A DNA stretch of 64,000 nucleotides, from NCBI RefSeq assembly GCF_034058155.1, contig NZ_CP139148.1, forward strand, positions 3,286,001 to 3,350,000, read 5' to 3'. Of this stretch, positions 25,302 through 34,834 are shown in pieces. A program made the translations under genes and the position numbers. Each line of letters starts with the position of its first letter. Positions within the stretch are counted from its first letter, which is position 1. The DNA is from Flavobacterium sp. KACC 22761. GTDB lineage: Bacteria; Bacteroidota; Bacteroidia; Flavobacteriales; Flavobacteriaceae. Below the pieces are notes generated by a model. The model ran no database searches. It had not been told where the DNA came from and saw nothing but the letters and a program-made list of their open reading frames with translations.

Positions 25302-26795
25302 ATGCCTGACAATACAATACGTTCCAATAGTGATGTAGTGCTTATTGGAGCTGGAATTATGAGTGCAACTCTTGGATTAATTTTGAAAGAGCTGCAACCG
25401 GATATTAAAATTGAAATTTACGAAAGATTAGATGTTGCTGCAGCTGAAAGCTCTGATGCTTGGAATAATGCAGGAACTGGACACTCTGCTTTTTGTGAAT
25501 TAAATTATACACCAGAAAAGGCGGACGGAAGTATTGATCCTAAAAAAGCAATCAGTATAGCAGAATCTTTTGAAATTTCACGCCAGTTTTGGTCTTACTT
25601 AGTGAAGGAAAATAAAGTTCCTTCACCAGAAAATTTCATAAGAAGTGTTCCTCACATGAGTTTTGTTTGGGGCGATAAAAACGTTGAATACTTAAAAACG
25701 AGATTCGCAGCTTTACAAAGCAATCCAATTTTTTCTGAAATGAAATTCAGTACTGATTTTGAGCAGCTGAAAAAATGGATGCCATTAGTGATGGAAGGCA
25801 GGGAAGATAACCAAAAATTGGCGGCTACATACATGGAAATTGGTACCGATGTTAATTTCGGAGCTTTGACCAGAAGCATGTTCAATTATCTTGAAAAATT
25901 AGATGGTGTAAGTTTGTTTTTTAATCACGAGGTTAAAAAATTAAGACAGCGCGAAGATAAATCTTGGAGAATCAAAATCACAGATCTTTCAACTGGACAA
26001 AAACGCAAAGCTTATACGAGTTTTGTATTTATTGGAGCAGGAGGAGGTTCATTGCCATTATTAGAAAAAGCCGACGTTCCAGAAGGAAAAGGATATGGAG
26101 GATTTCCAGTAAGTGGCCAGTGGTTGAAATGTACAAATCCAGAAGTTATTGCAAAACACCAAGCTAAAGTTTACGGAAAAGCTAGCGTTGGAGCCCCTCC
26201 AATGTCAGTACCGCATATTGATACCCGTGTAATTGATGGCGAAAAAGCATTGCTTTTTGGTCCATTTGCAGGTTTTTCAACTCGTTTTTTGAAAAATGGT
26301 TCTTATTTAGATTTGCCTTTGTCCATCAAGTCAAACAATTTAATTCCGATGTTAGCAGCAGGATATCACAATATTCCGTTGACAAAATATTTAATTGAGC
26401 AAGTGCGTCAGTCTCCAAAAGACAGAATGAAAGCGCTTCGTGAATATTTGCCTTCTGCACGTTCTAAAGATTGGAAACTTGAAAAAGCAGGTCAACGTGT
26501 TCAAGTAATCAAAAAAGATGAAAAAGAGGGTGGAGTTTTAGAATTTGGTACTGAGGTAATAAATACACACGACGGAACTCTTGCGGTTTTATTAGGTGCT
26601 TCTCCTGGAGCGTCAACTGCAGTAGCGATTATGGTAGATCTTGTAAGTAGATGTTTTACAAACCAGATTAAAACGCCAGAATGGGAAGCTAAATTGAAAA
26701 AAATGATTCCTTCTTACGGTCAAACTTTAAATGACAAACCAGAGCTTTTGGCTCAACTTAGAAAAGAAACTTCAGAAGTTTTAAAGCTTAATTAA
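25302..26795 (+). CDS. mqo: malate:quinone oxidoreductase
   Basis: 497 residues, the usual length. The FAD dinucleotide-binding motif is VVLIGAGIMSATLG at residues 12-25. Further family blocks are SSDAWNNAGTGHSAFCELNY, DVNFGALTRSMF, FVFIGAGGGSLPLLEKA and the C-terminal LLGASPGAST. It oxidises malate to oxaloacetate and passes electrons to menaquinone, replacing NAD-malate dehydrogenase in the TCA cycle. It is a peripheral membrane enzyme. A TACCTTTG box at 25271-25278 precedes it by 23 nt. Confidence 0.95.
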   Translation: MPDNTIRSNSDVVLIGAGIMSATLGLILKELQPDIKIEIYERLDVAAAESSDAWNNAGTGHSAFCELNYTPEKADGSIDPKKAISIAESFEISRQFWSYLVKENKVPSPENFIRSVPHMSFVWGDKNVEYLKTRFAALQSNPIFSEMKFSTDFEQLKKWMPLVMEGREDNQKLAATYMEIGTDVNFGALTRSMFNYLEKLDGVSLFFNHEVKKLRQREDKSWRIKITDLSTGQKRKAYTSFVFIGAGGGSLPLLEKADVPEGKGYGGFPVSGQWLKCTNPEVIAKHQAKVYGKASVGAPPMSVPHIDTRVIDGEKALLFGPFAGFSTRFLKNGSYLDLPLSIKSNNLIPMLAAGYHNIPLTKYLIEQVRQSPKDRMKALREYLPSARSKDWKLEKAGQRVQVIKKDEKEGGVLEFGTEVINTHDGTLAVLLGASPGASTAVAIMVDLVSRCFTNQIKTPEWEAKLKKMIPSYGQTLNDKPELLAQLRKETSEVLKLN

Positions 26796-26816
26796 GCCTA
26801 AAGTAGATATAAAAAA

Positions 26817-26850
26817 CAACAAATCCAGATGAATTAATCTGGATTTGTTG
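26817..26850 (-). terminator. terminator overlapping the FUSC stop codon
   Basis: A 14-bp perfect stem (26817-26830 with 26837-26850) and 6-nt loop, with a six-T run on the minus strand. The FUSC stop codon (26834-26836) lies inside the loop and the right arm is coding. It could also end mqo on the plus strand. Confidence 0.85.
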
Positions 26851-29056
26851 CTTTTAGCTCTTTTGTGATTTTTAAAATCTTTTCGGCTAGATTGCTCATC
26901 CAGATTAATTGTTCAATTACCATTTGAGCTTCCTGCATTTTGGCTTGACGCGTTTCTTTGTCAAGTTCATCATCTTCGGCCAGACGTGTAAAGTTTTTGC
27001 GTTTTAATTCTTCAAATTGCAACGTTACATCTTCTTTTTCAAAAAAAGTATCCTTTATAATCATTTCATTTTTCAGAATAGAAATCGACTGATCTAAATT
27101 GGATAAAATCGTTTTGATAATGTAATTGAAAGAATCTGATGCCGATGTAGTTTGATGCGACTGAATATAAGTCGATAATGAAGCCAAAGCCGATAAAATA
27201 GAGTGATTTAGCACAACTAGTTTATTTACCAAAGGCATGGTTTTTTGCTTTGACTTTGGCTCCTGCATCATACGCTGAAACGAGGTCATCAAATTACCAA
27301 TTTCAACAAAAGCATGTTTTCTTGCTAATCGGTATGAAGTAGGAACCTCTCCTTTTTTATTATAAAAATCAGCAATTTCTTTAAGGTAATTTCGGTTTGC
27401 CCGAATCGAATTTTCAATATGTATTGGCGTATTTATAAATTCCCATGCTGGCCATAAAAACTGATTGGCAATAAAAGCCAAAATAGCTCCTGCAAGCGAA
27501 TCTAAAATCCTGAACTGAATTACTTCAACGACATTTGGTGTCAAAATTCCGTATATGAAAACTACATACATGGTTACAAAAGTCGCACTGATTTTGTAAT
27601 TGATTTGCGTAAATGAAATCCCTAAAAGCATACAGACGATTGAAAAAATGCTCAACGCAATGTGATTTTGAATGACAGAGACAATTCCGAAGGCGATGAC
27701 GCCTCCCAAAACGGTTCCGAAAATCCTGTTATAAGAACGTTCTTTTGTCAGTCCATAACCGGGGCGCATAATTACAACGATTGTCAATAAAATCCAATAG
27801 ACATTTTGAAACGGAAGTATTTTCCCGATCAGAAAACCAATCAGAATTGTAATGGTCAATCGAATCGAATGTCTGAAAATTGAGGATGAAAAAGTTAAAT
27901 TTTCAGTCAATGTTCGCAATGGATAATATTGCGGCGTCAAGAATTTTTCCAACTCTTTGTCTTTGTCTTTCAGTTTGTACGATTGCATTGCCAATGAAAA
28001 AGCACGCTGAATGATTTTGATTTTTCCAACTTGGTTTTTGGCATAATTCAGCATATTGGTCAGCATCAAAACACCTTCTGAAGCTTCATCTTTTCCTAAG
28101 CTTTTTTCATAATCAAAAATGGCAAATTCAAGAGCGTCCAATTCATTTTTCAAATCATTTTTATCCACATAAACCGCAATATGATGTACGTTTTTAGAAA
28201 GTTTTTTTAAAGTCGATGCCAATTTGTAAGCTACATTTTGATACGTGCGAAGTACTTCTGGATGTTTGGCGAATTTTTCATGAAGTTTGCTGTGGTCGAA
28301 TGAAGTGTAAAGTGCAAGTTCTTGAATTTCAACTAAAGTGATAAAAACCAAAAGCATTTTACGGTTTTGAGCCGTGGTTCCTGATGCATTTTGATTTCCA
28401 ATCAGCATTTTTCGTAAATCTTCATGAATCAAATTCAATTCGACTTGAACCGCTAATTGTTTTTCTGTGATAGCGTCTCTATTTGCTTCGGGATTCCACA
28501 AATCACCTCTTAATTTCAAATATTTTGCAGTCAGCTTTATTCCTTCTGCAATTTCTAATTCAACATATTTATACGGCTGTATAAAGTGAAAAATTAGCGA
28601 GACCATCAAATATAAAATACCACCTAGAAAAATAAATCCAGCATATTCAATCGCTTGCCAGCCTTGGTTCAAATGCCCAAATGATAATGAAATAGATAAT
28701 AAAGCAGAAAATGATACAAGTGTTGCACGTTGTCCGTAAACCGAAATCATTGAACATAAAAACAATAGAACACCCAAGAAAGGATAAAATAAAAGCGGAT
28801 AGGGATAAGCAAAATTTACAAGTAAAGTCACCCCAGAAACAATAAATGAAGCAACAATAAGCCCTTTTATTTTGTGGCTCAATGAACTTGGTATATCGCT
28901 GGGATACGTATAAAAGGCTCCAAGCGCGATCGTAAACCCTATTTCGAAATGTCCTAAGAAGTTTAAAATCACGACAGGAACTACCGAAGCAATAGTTACT
29001 TTTGAGGCGTTTAAGAAAGATGTACTGTTCGTGAATTTCGAGATGCGATCAAACAT
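26834..29056 (-). CDS. FUSC family inner-membrane protein (YccS/YhfK type)
   Basis: 740 residues. Two similar halves: an N-terminal helix bundle (about 19-160), a soluble helical domain, a second bundle (about 395-540, with WILLTIVVIMRPGYGLTKERSYNRI, the FUSC signature), and a long soluble tail. This is the layout of YccS/AaeB-like proteins suggested to export aromatic acids or other small molecules. No membrane-fusion partner lies next to it, which argues against an AaeA/B-type pump. Substrate unknown. Confidence 0.87.
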   Translation of the reverse strand: MFDRISKFTNSTSFLNASKVTIASVVPVVILNFLGHFEIGFTIALGAFYTYPSDIPSSLSHKIKGLIVASFIVSGVTLLVNFAYPYPLLFYPFLGVLLFLCSMISVYGQRATLVSFSALLSISLSFGHLNQGWQAIEYAGFIFLGGILYLMVSLIFHFIQPYKYVELEIAEGIKLTAKYLKLRGDLWNPEANRDAITEKQLAVQVELNLIHEDLRKMLIGNQNASGTTAQNRKMLLVFITLVEIQELALYTSFDHSKLHEKFAKHPEVLRTYQNVAYKLASTLKKLSKNVHHIAVYVDKNDLKNELDALEFAIFDYEKSLGKDEASEGVLMLTNMLNYAKNQVGKIKIIQRAFSLAMQSYKLKDKDKELEKFLTPQYYPLRTLTENLTFSSSIFRHSIRLTITILIGFLIGKILPFQNVYWILLTIVVIMRPGYGLTKERSYNRIFGTVLGGVIAFGIVSVIQNHIALSIFSIVCMLLGISFTQINYKISATFVTMYVVFIYGILTPNVVEVIQFRILDSLAGAILAFIANQFLWPAWEFINTPIHIENSIRANRNYLKEIADFYNKKGEVPTSYRLARKHAFVEIGNLMTSFQRMMQEPKSKQKTMPLVNKLVVLNHSILSALASLSTYIQSHQTTSASDSFNYIIKTILSNLDQSISILKNEMIIKDTFFEKEDVTLQFEELKRKNFTRLAEDDELDKETRQAKMQEAQMVIEQLIWMSNLAEKILKITKELKATNPD

Positions 29057-29259
29057 ATATAGAGGTTTACTAACAAAGGTAAGAATTGTACGAATTAATT
29101 TGGCATAATTATGGATGAGATTTTAACATCTAGGTAAAAAATAAGATATAATATGCTGTTTGAAATCATTAGTAGACTATTTTTTACTATTTTTGCCAGC
29201 TGAATTGAAGGAAACTAAAATTCAGTTTTTACAGTAGATAATACAATAAATTAATACAA

Positions 29260-29850
29260 ATGATTTTACCAATTGTAGGATATGGTGATCCTGTTTTAAG
29301 AAAAGTAGGTGTGGCAATTACGCCAGAATATCCAAACCTAAAAGAAACAATAGCAAACATGTATGAAACCATGTATAATGCATACGGTGTTGGGCTAGCT
29401 GCACCGCAGGTAGGTTTAGCAATTCGTTTGTTTGTTATTGATACAACTCCTTTTAGTGATGATGATGATTTGGCTTCAGACGAGCAAAAAGAATTAAAAG
29501 GATTCAAGAAAACTTTTATCAATGCTAAAATCATTAAGGAAGAAGGAGAAGAGTGGAGTTTTAACGAAGGTTGTCTAAGTATTCCTGATGTTCGCGAAGA
29601 TGTTTACAGAAAACCAACTGTTACAATCGAGTATTGCGAAGAGGATTTTGTAATGAAAACAGAAGTTTTTGACGGAATTATTGCAAGAGTTATTCAGCAT
29701 GAATATGATCACATCGAAGGTGTTTTGTTTACCGATAAAATATCTTCTTTGAAAAAGCGTTTGATTCAAAAGAAATTGAAAAATATTACCGAAGGCAAGA
29801 CTTTTCAAGAATACAGAATGAAATTTGCAGCTGCTAAAAAAGGAAGATAA
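29260..29850 (+). CDS. def: peptide deformylase
   Basis: 196 residues. All three motifs are present: GVGLAAPQVG (43-52), EGCLSIP with metal Cys105, and HEYDH with metal His147 and His151 and catalytic Glu148. It removes the formyl group from nascent proteins in the cytoplasm. The loop DDDDLASDEQKELKG before the second motif is the insertion seen in Bacteroidota enzymes. A TATTTTTG box lies at 29188-29195 with a TTG 25 nt ahead of it. It is followed by DUF5606 and mazG. Confidence 0.95.
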   Translation: MILPIVGYGDPVLRKVGVAITPEYPNLKETIANMYETMYNAYGVGLAAPQVGLAIRLFVIDTTPFSDDDDLASDEQKELKGFKKTFINAKIIKEEGEEWSFNEGCLSIPDVREDVYRKPTVTIEYCEEDFVMKTEVFDGIIARVIQHEYDHIEGVLFTDKISSLKKRLIQKKLKNITEGKTFQEYRMKFAAAKKGR

Positions 29851-29910
29851 TCATCGGAAGCAGCAAAAAAAACATACAATAAAAATTCCTAATACTAATA
29901 TTAATAAAAC

Positions 29911-30393
29911 ATGAATTTAGACAAAATTTTAGCCATTTCAGGGAAACCAGGTTTATATGTACTTAAAGTTCAGACTCGTACAGGTTTTGTGGCGGAATCA
30001 TTAACAGATGGAAAAAAAATCACAGTAAACTTAAAAAGCAATGTAAGTTTATTGTCAGAAATTTCAATTTATACATACGAAGGCGAAAAACCATTAACTG
30101 AAGTAATGCAAAAAATTGCGACTAAAGAAAATAAAGGTCAAGCGATTTCGCATAAAGAAGATAATGCTACATTAAGCACTTATTTTAAAGAAATTTTGCC
30201 TGATTATGATGAGGAAAGAGTTTATCCGTCAGATATTAAAAAAGTATTAAGCTGGTACAACACACTTCAAGCAAAAGGATTGGTTACAGATTTAGCTCCT
30301 GCAGCAGTAGAAGCAACTGAAGAAGCTCAAGCAGCGGAAGAAAAACCTAAAAAAGCGCCTGCTAAAAAAGCAAAAGCTAAAAAAGAAGAATAG
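29911..30393 (+). CDS. DUF5606 protein
   Basis: 160 residues. MNLDKILAISGKPGLYVL and a following all-beta part resemble a small RNA- or DNA-binding fold; a helical middle (YPSDIKKVLSWYNTLQ) follows. The C-terminus is low-complexity Ala/Glu/Lys, ending KKAPAKKAKAKKEE, similar to nucleic-acid-binding tails. The family is restricted to Bacteroidota as far as I recall and regularly lies between def and mazG. Function unknown. A terminator hairpin follows, so mazG may have its own promoter. Confidence 0.85.
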   Translation: MNLDKILAISGKPGLYVLKVQTRTGFVAESLTDGKKITVNLKSNVSLLSEISIYTYEGEKPLTEVMQKIATKENKGQAISHKEDNATLSTYFKEILPDYDEERVYPSDIKKVLSWYNTLQAKGLVTDLAPAAVEATEEAQAAEEKPKKAPAKKAKAKKEE

Positions 30394-30416
30394 TAGTTAC
30401 TGCATTCAAATATATT

Positions 30417-30452
30417 AATCCTGTTGAGATGTTTTCTTGACAGGATTTTTTA
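30417..30452 (+). terminator. intrinsic terminator between DUF5606 and mazG
   Basis: An 8-bp stem (AATCCTGT 30417-30424 with ACAGGATT 30440-30447) and a T-run. The loop is 15 nt. Confidence 0.75.
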
Positions 30453-30490
30453 CTTTTACACTATTCCGTTACAAATCAAAAAACATCAAA

Positions 30491-31261
30491 ATGAGCAAGG
30501 AACTTCAGCTTAAGGCTTTCGAAAGATTACTAATTATCATGGATGAACTTCGTGAGCAATGTCCGTGGGATAAAAAACAGACACTTCAAACTTTGCGTCA
30601 TTTGACAATCGAAGAAACTTATGAGCTTGGCGATGCAATTTTGGATAATGATTTAAACGAAGTCAAAAAAGAACTTGGCGATTTGTTGCTTCATATTGTT
30701 TTTTATGCCAAAATAGGCTCAGAAACCAATGATTTTGATATTGCCGATGTATGTAATGAAATTTGCGATAAATTGATTCATCGCCATCCGCATATTTACA
30801 GCGATACAGTTGTAAAAGATGAGGAAGAAGTAAAACAAAACTGGGAAAAACTAAAGCTTAAAGAAGGCAAAAAATCAGTTTTGGAAGGAGTTCCAAGAAG
30901 TCTTCCAGCATTAGTAAAAGCGAGTCGAATTCAAGATAAAGTAAAAGGAGTTGGATTTGACTGGGAAGAACCACATCAAGTTTGGGACAAAGTGCAGGAA
31001 GAGTTAGAGGAACTGCAAGTTGAAGTAAAATCAGGAAATCAAGATAAAATCGAAGCCGAATTTGGCGACGTTTTATTCTCAATGATCAATTATGCCCGAT
31101 TTTTAAATATAAACCCCGAAGATGCTTTGGAACGTACCAATAAAAAATTCATCAAGCGATTTCAATATTTGGAAAGCAAAGCCAGCGAATTAGGAAAACC
31201 TCTTTCAGAAATGACTTTGGCTGAAATGGACGTTTTTTGGAACGAGGCTAAAAAGCTGTAA
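30491..31261 (+). CDS. mazG: nucleoside triphosphate pyrophosphohydrolase
   Basis: 256 residues from the ATG at 30491; a longer frame from 30437 lies inside the terminator region and is not family-like. Two MazG domains are present: REQCPWDKKQTLQTLRHLTIEETYEL and the second with EFGDVLFSMINYARF; each has the EExxE and ExxD metal sites. It hydrolyses NTPs to NMP and pyrophosphate, cleaning up abnormal nucleotides. The gene is last in the def-DUF5606-mazG run and convergent with the Crp/Fnr gene, one base apart. Confidence 0.93.
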   Translation: MSKELQLKAFERLLIIMDELREQCPWDKKQTLQTLRHLTIEETYELGDAILDNDLNEVKKELGDLLLHIVFYAKIGSETNDFDIADVCNEICDKLIHRHPHIYSDTVVKDEEEVKQNWEKLKLKEGKKSVLEGVPRSLPALVKASRIQDKVKGVGFDWEEPHQVWDKVQEELEELQVEVKSGNQDKIEAEFGDVLFSMINYARFLNINPEDALERTNKKFIKRFQYLESKASELGKPLSEMTLAEMDVFWNEAKKL

Positions 31262-31942
31262 TTATTCGGCCATTTTTTTTAATGCTCGAACATCTTTTAG
31301 CATAATTTTTTTTCCAACAAGCTCAATCAGCCCTAATTTATTAAAATCAGATAAAAGTCGAATACAGCTTTCAGTTGCGGTACCAATAATTCCGGCAAGT
31401 TCTTCGCGAGTAAGTTGAACTTTCAAGGTTTTATCGTCATTTTCTCCAAATTCGTCATGCAAATGCAATAAAGTTTCTGCTAAACGCTGTTTTACGGTTT
31501 TTTGCACTAAAGCAATTTTGTCGTTTTCAGATTCTTTCAAATCTTCACAAATGGATTGCATTAAATTCAAAGAAAATTGATTGTTGTTGTTGAAAAAATG
31601 TATGATTTCAGATTTTGGAATAAAACAAACCTCCATATCAGCGACGGCTTTCGCAGTTAAATTAGCCGGTTCATTGCTGATCATAGAACGCTGGCCTAAA
31701 AGTTCACCAGACTTTACCAATTTTACAATTTGGTCTTTACCGTTTGCACTTAATTTTGACAATTTTCCTACACCATCTTTTACGCAAAATACACCGTTGG
31801 TAACTTCGCCTTCCTCAAAAATAGCTTCCCCTTTTTTTATCGAGTAACTTGTTTTGCTATTCGCTAATTTGATAACTTCTTCTTTACTAAGGGCTTTTAA
31901 AGACGACAACTGGCGTACAATACATTGATCACATTTATTCAT
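31262..31942 (-). CDS. Crp/Fnr-family transcriptional regulator, FNR-like
   Basis: 226 residues from the ATG at 31942. A cyclic-nucleotide-type beta barrel (about 30-120) is followed by a dimer helix and a winged HTH (LTREELAGIIGTATESCIRLL). N-terminal Cys4 and Cys7 (CDQC) and Cys106 (MEVCFIPK) match three of the four Fe-S cysteines of E. coli FNR; the third N-terminal one aligns with Ser13. In the recognition helix Glu and Arg match the FNR residues that read TGAT. It is divergent from ccoI. I infer that it controls the cbb3 genes and hemN. Confidence 0.88.
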   Translation of the reverse strand: MNKCDQCIVRQLSSLKALSKEEVIKLANSKTSYSIKKGEAIFEEGEVTNGVFCVKDGVGKLSKLSANGKDQIVKLVKSGELLGQRSMISNEPANLTAKAVADMEVCFIPKSEIIHFFNNNNQFSLNLMQSICEDLKESENDKIALVQKTVKQRLAETLLHLHDEFGENDDKTLKVQLTREELAGIIGTATESCIRLLSDFNKLGLIELVGKKIMLKDVRALKKMAE

Positions 31943-32068
31943 CGCAAAATAATTTAATGCAAAATTAACCAATATTCGCATTGAAAGGCATTAAAATGTG
32001 AAGAAAAATTTTACGAATGTAATTTGCCTATTTTATTTCATTAAATTAGAATTCGATTTCATTGTCAA

Positions 32069-32113
32069 ATGATAAATGTCATATTTATAGTTAATTCTTA
32101 TTTGGAATATTTG
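32069..32113 (+). promoter_or_regulatory. FNR-like operator and promoter of ccoI
   Basis: The palindrome ATGATAAATGTCAT at 32069-32082 has one mismatch to TGAT-N4-ATCA. The best -7 candidate, AATATTTG at 32106-32113, begins 23 nt after it, close to the spacing at the other two sites. The ATG of ccoI is at 32137. The site also lies in the divergent upstream region of the regulator gene, whose possible TAATTTTG box is at 31960-31967. Confidence 0.7.
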
Positions 32114-32136
32114 TTGCATTAAAAAAGAAACAAATT

Positions 32137-34524
32137 ATGACTGAGCAGAGCTGTTTTCATTGTGGGATAGATATTCCTAAAAATGAAGAAATCAATTTTG
32201 ATGAAAAAAAGTTTTGTTGCGCCGGCTGTAAAACCGTCTATGAAATTTTTAGCCTTCATGATTTGACCTGTTATTATGATTTCGAAAAATCACCAGGTGC
32301 TACTCCTCAAGATATTCAAGGGAAATACGATTTTTTAGATAATGAAGCAATCACTTCAAAAATCGTCGATTTTCAGGAAGGAAATACTTCAATAGTTTCT
32401 TTAAATATTCCCCATATACATTGCAGTTCTTGTATTTGGATTCTGGAAAATCTAAACAGAATTCAACCTGGAATCAGTATGTCTCAAGTTAATTTCCCGC
32501 AAAAAAAAGTCCGAATTACATTCAATTCTGAGCTTGTTTCTCTTAAATCGATTGCTTATTTGCTGAGTTCGATAGGCTACGAACCCTATATCAGTCTTGA
32601 AAATTATGAAACCGGAAAAAACAATGTCGACCGAAGTTTAACATATAAATTGGGAGTTGCATTTTTTTGTTTTGGAAATATCATGCTGCTTTCATTTCCT
32701 GAATATTTTGAAATCAAAGAGTTTTGGTTGGATAATTACAAGCCTTTTTTCAGAATTTTGATTTTTCTTTTGGCTTTGCCGAGTTTTTTATATTCAGCGA
32801 GCGGTTATTACGTTTCGGCTTATAAAAGCATCAAATCAAAAATGCTAAACATTGATATTCCTATCGCTTTGGGAATTATTGTAATGTTTGTTAGAAGTAC
32901 CTTTGATATCGTAATGAATTATGGAGGCGGTTTTTTTGACAGCCTTACAGGTTTGGTTTTTTTTATGCTTCTAGGAAAAATGTTCCAAATCAAAACCTAT
33001 AGTTTTTTGAGTTTTGAAAGAGATTTTAAATCCTATTTTCCAATTGCGGTTACGAGAATTAATTCTGATGCTTTTGAAGAAAGTGTACCTATTTATGATG
33101 TTTTAAAAGGAAATAGGTTATTGATCAGAAATCAGGAATTGATTCCAGTTGATGGCATTTTAATTAGTGAAAAAGCCGATATTGATTATAGTTTTGTTAC
33201 CGGAGAAGCAGCTCCAATAACAAAAAAGTCGGGTGATAAGGTATTTGCCGGAGGAAAACAGATTGGAAAAGTTATTGAAATGGAAGTGCTGCATTCGGTT
33301 TCTCAAAGTTATCTTACGCAGTTATGGAGTAATGAAATTTTCCAGAAACAAGTCATTCAAAAGCATAAAACCATAACAGATAAAATTAGCCGATATTTTA
33401 CTCCTATATTATTATTAATCGCTTTTGCAGGATTTGGTTATTGGATTTTTATTGATGCCAACACGGCTTTCAATGTTTTCACTGCAGTTTTAATTGTGGC
33501 CTGTCCATGTGCGCTGGCGCTAACGGCTCCATTTACCTTTGGTAATATTCTCAGAATTATGGGAAAACAAAAAATGTACCTTAAAAATGCTTTGGTAATC
33601 GAACAATTAGCTAAAGTTGATACCATTGTTTTTGATAAAACGGGAACAATTACAACAACTAAAAAATCAAATATTGTTTACGAAGGAACAGCAATTTCTG
33701 ATGAAAACATGAGTTTGCTGAAAAATGTACTGCGTGCTTCAAATCATCCTTTGAGCAGAATGCTTTATGATTTCTTGCCAGAAACTAAACGAATCAAAAT
33801 TGATGAATTTGAAGAAATTACTGGAAAAGGATTATTGGCGAAAGCCGAAAGTGAAATTATAAAAATAGGTTCGGCAACATTTGTAGGAAGCCCGGATTTA
33901 GATTCTTCAGAAATTGAAAAAACAGCGCTTCATATCAGAATTGGAAATCAATATTATGGAAGATTCAATTTTCAAAATCAATATAGAGATGGCCTTGCAG
34001 CGTTGTTTTCAACCTTGAGTGAAAATTATAAACTAAAAGTGCTTTCAGGTGATAATGATGGAGAAAGGGCAAATTTAGAAAATATCCTCCCAACAGGAAC
34101 CGAACTCATTTTTAATCAAAAACCAGAACAAAAGCTTGAATTTATTAAGAAACTGCAGGAAAGCGGCCTTAATGTCATGATGGTTGGAGATGGTTTAAAT
34201 GATGCTGGGGCGTTGGCACAAAGCAATGTCGGTGTGTCCATTTCAGAGAATGTTAATGTCTTTTCGCCAGCTTGCGATGCAATCTTGGATGCTAGCGAAT
34301 TCTCACGATTAAATTACTTTTTAAAACTCTCTCATAAATCAATCTTGATTATCAAAATGAGTTTTGCTTTATCGCTACTTTATAACGTTGTTGGGCTTGC
34401 TTTTGCAATAACAGGAAATCTTCTTCCATTAGTTGCGGCGATAATCATGCCTTTGAGCACAATTACAATTGTAAGTTTTGTGACTTTTATGTCTAACTAC
34501 TTCAGTTCTAGAAATTTAAAATGA
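32137..34524 (+). CDS. ccoI: copper-type P-type ATPase for cbb3 oxidase assembly
   Basis: 795 residues. An N-terminal cysteine-rich finger (CFHCGI, CCAGCKTVYE) precedes an HMA metal-binding domain with HCSSCIWIL. Eight predicted helices include the CPC motif (Cys456, Cys458) for metal transport; Asp500 in DKTGTIT is phosphorylated, and GDGLNDAGALAQ is the hinge. This matches FixI/CcoI, which supplies copper to the CcoN active site. It lies directly before ccoS and the oxidase genes and behind an FNR-like site. The alternative symbol is fixI. Confidence 0.92.
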   Translation: MTEQSCFHCGIDIPKNEEINFDEKKFCCAGCKTVYEIFSLHDLTCYYDFEKSPGATPQDIQGKYDFLDNEAITSKIVDFQEGNTSIVSLNIPHIHCSSCIWILENLNRIQPGISMSQVNFPQKKVRITFNSELVSLKSIAYLLSSIGYEPYISLENYETGKNNVDRSLTYKLGVAFFCFGNIMLLSFPEYFEIKEFWLDNYKPFFRILIFLLALPSFLYSASGYYVSAYKSIKSKMLNIDIPIALGIIVMFVRSTFDIVMNYGGGFFDSLTGLVFFMLLGKMFQIKTYSFLSFERDFKSYFPIAVTRINSDAFEESVPIYDVLKGNRLLIRNQELIPVDGILISEKADIDYSFVTGEAAPITKKSGDKVFAGGKQIGKVIEMEVLHSVSQSYLTQLWSNEIFQKQVIQKHKTITDKISRYFTPILLLIAFAGFGYWIFIDANTAFNVFTAVLIVACPCALALTAPFTFGNILRIMGKQKMYLKNALVIEQLAKVDTIVFDKTGTITTTKKSNIVYEGTAISDENMSLLKNVLRASNHPLSRMLYDFLPETKRIKIDEFEEITGKGLLAKAESEIIKIGSATFVGSPDLDSSEIEKTALHIRIGNQYYGRFNFQNQYRDGLAALFSTLSENYKLKVLSGDNDGERANLENILPTGTELIFNQKPEQKLEFIKKLQESGLNVMMVGDGLNDAGALAQSNVGVSISENVNVFSPACDAILDASEFSRLNYFLKLSHKSILIIKMSFALSLLYNVVGLAFAITGNLLPLVAAIIMPLSTITIVSFVTFMSNYFSSRNLK

Positions 34525-34578
34525 TTATAAATAATACTTAGGAGTTTTTTTATTAAATTTAGCATAAGCCATTTGACT

Positions 34579-34622
34579 ATGATAATTATCATATTTTATG
34601 CGATAGTAACCTCCTAATTTTG
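34579..34622 (+). promoter_or_regulatory. FNR-like operator and promoter of the ccoS-ccoNOQP operon
   Basis: The perfect palindrome ATGATAATTATCAT (34579-34592) contains TGAT-N4-ATCA. A TAATTTTG box at 34615-34622 follows after 22 nt. With transcription starting a few bases after the box, the site is centred near -42, the class II activator position. The ccoS ATG is at 34641. Confidence 0.82.
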
Positions 34623-34640
34623 TTAACATAAATTTAAGGT

Positions 34641-34832
34641 ATGAGTGTAATTTATCTATTAATTTCAGTTAGTATTTTCGTAGCAATTGGCTTCTTCATA
34701 GCCTTTATTGTCGCTGTCAAATCTGGACAGTACGACGATGATTATACGCCATCAGTCAGAATGCTTTTTGATGATGAAACCAAAATCACTACCCAGAAAA
34801 ATAATTCACCAACCGAAGAAAAACAAGTATAA
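34641..34832 (+). CDS. ccoS: cbb3 oxidase assembly protein CcoS
   Basis: 63 residues: one N-terminal membrane helix (about 4-27), then the family motif SGQYDDDYTPSVRMLFDD and a charged tail. CcoS is needed for cofactor insertion into the cbb3 oxidase. Its stop codon is two bases before the ccoNO start, so translation is coupled. It is the first gene behind the FNR-like operator. Confidence 0.93.
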   Translation: MSVIYLLISVSIFVAIGFFIAFIVAVKSGQYDDDYTPSVRMLFDDETKITTQKNNSPTEEKQV

Positions 34833-34834
34833 TT

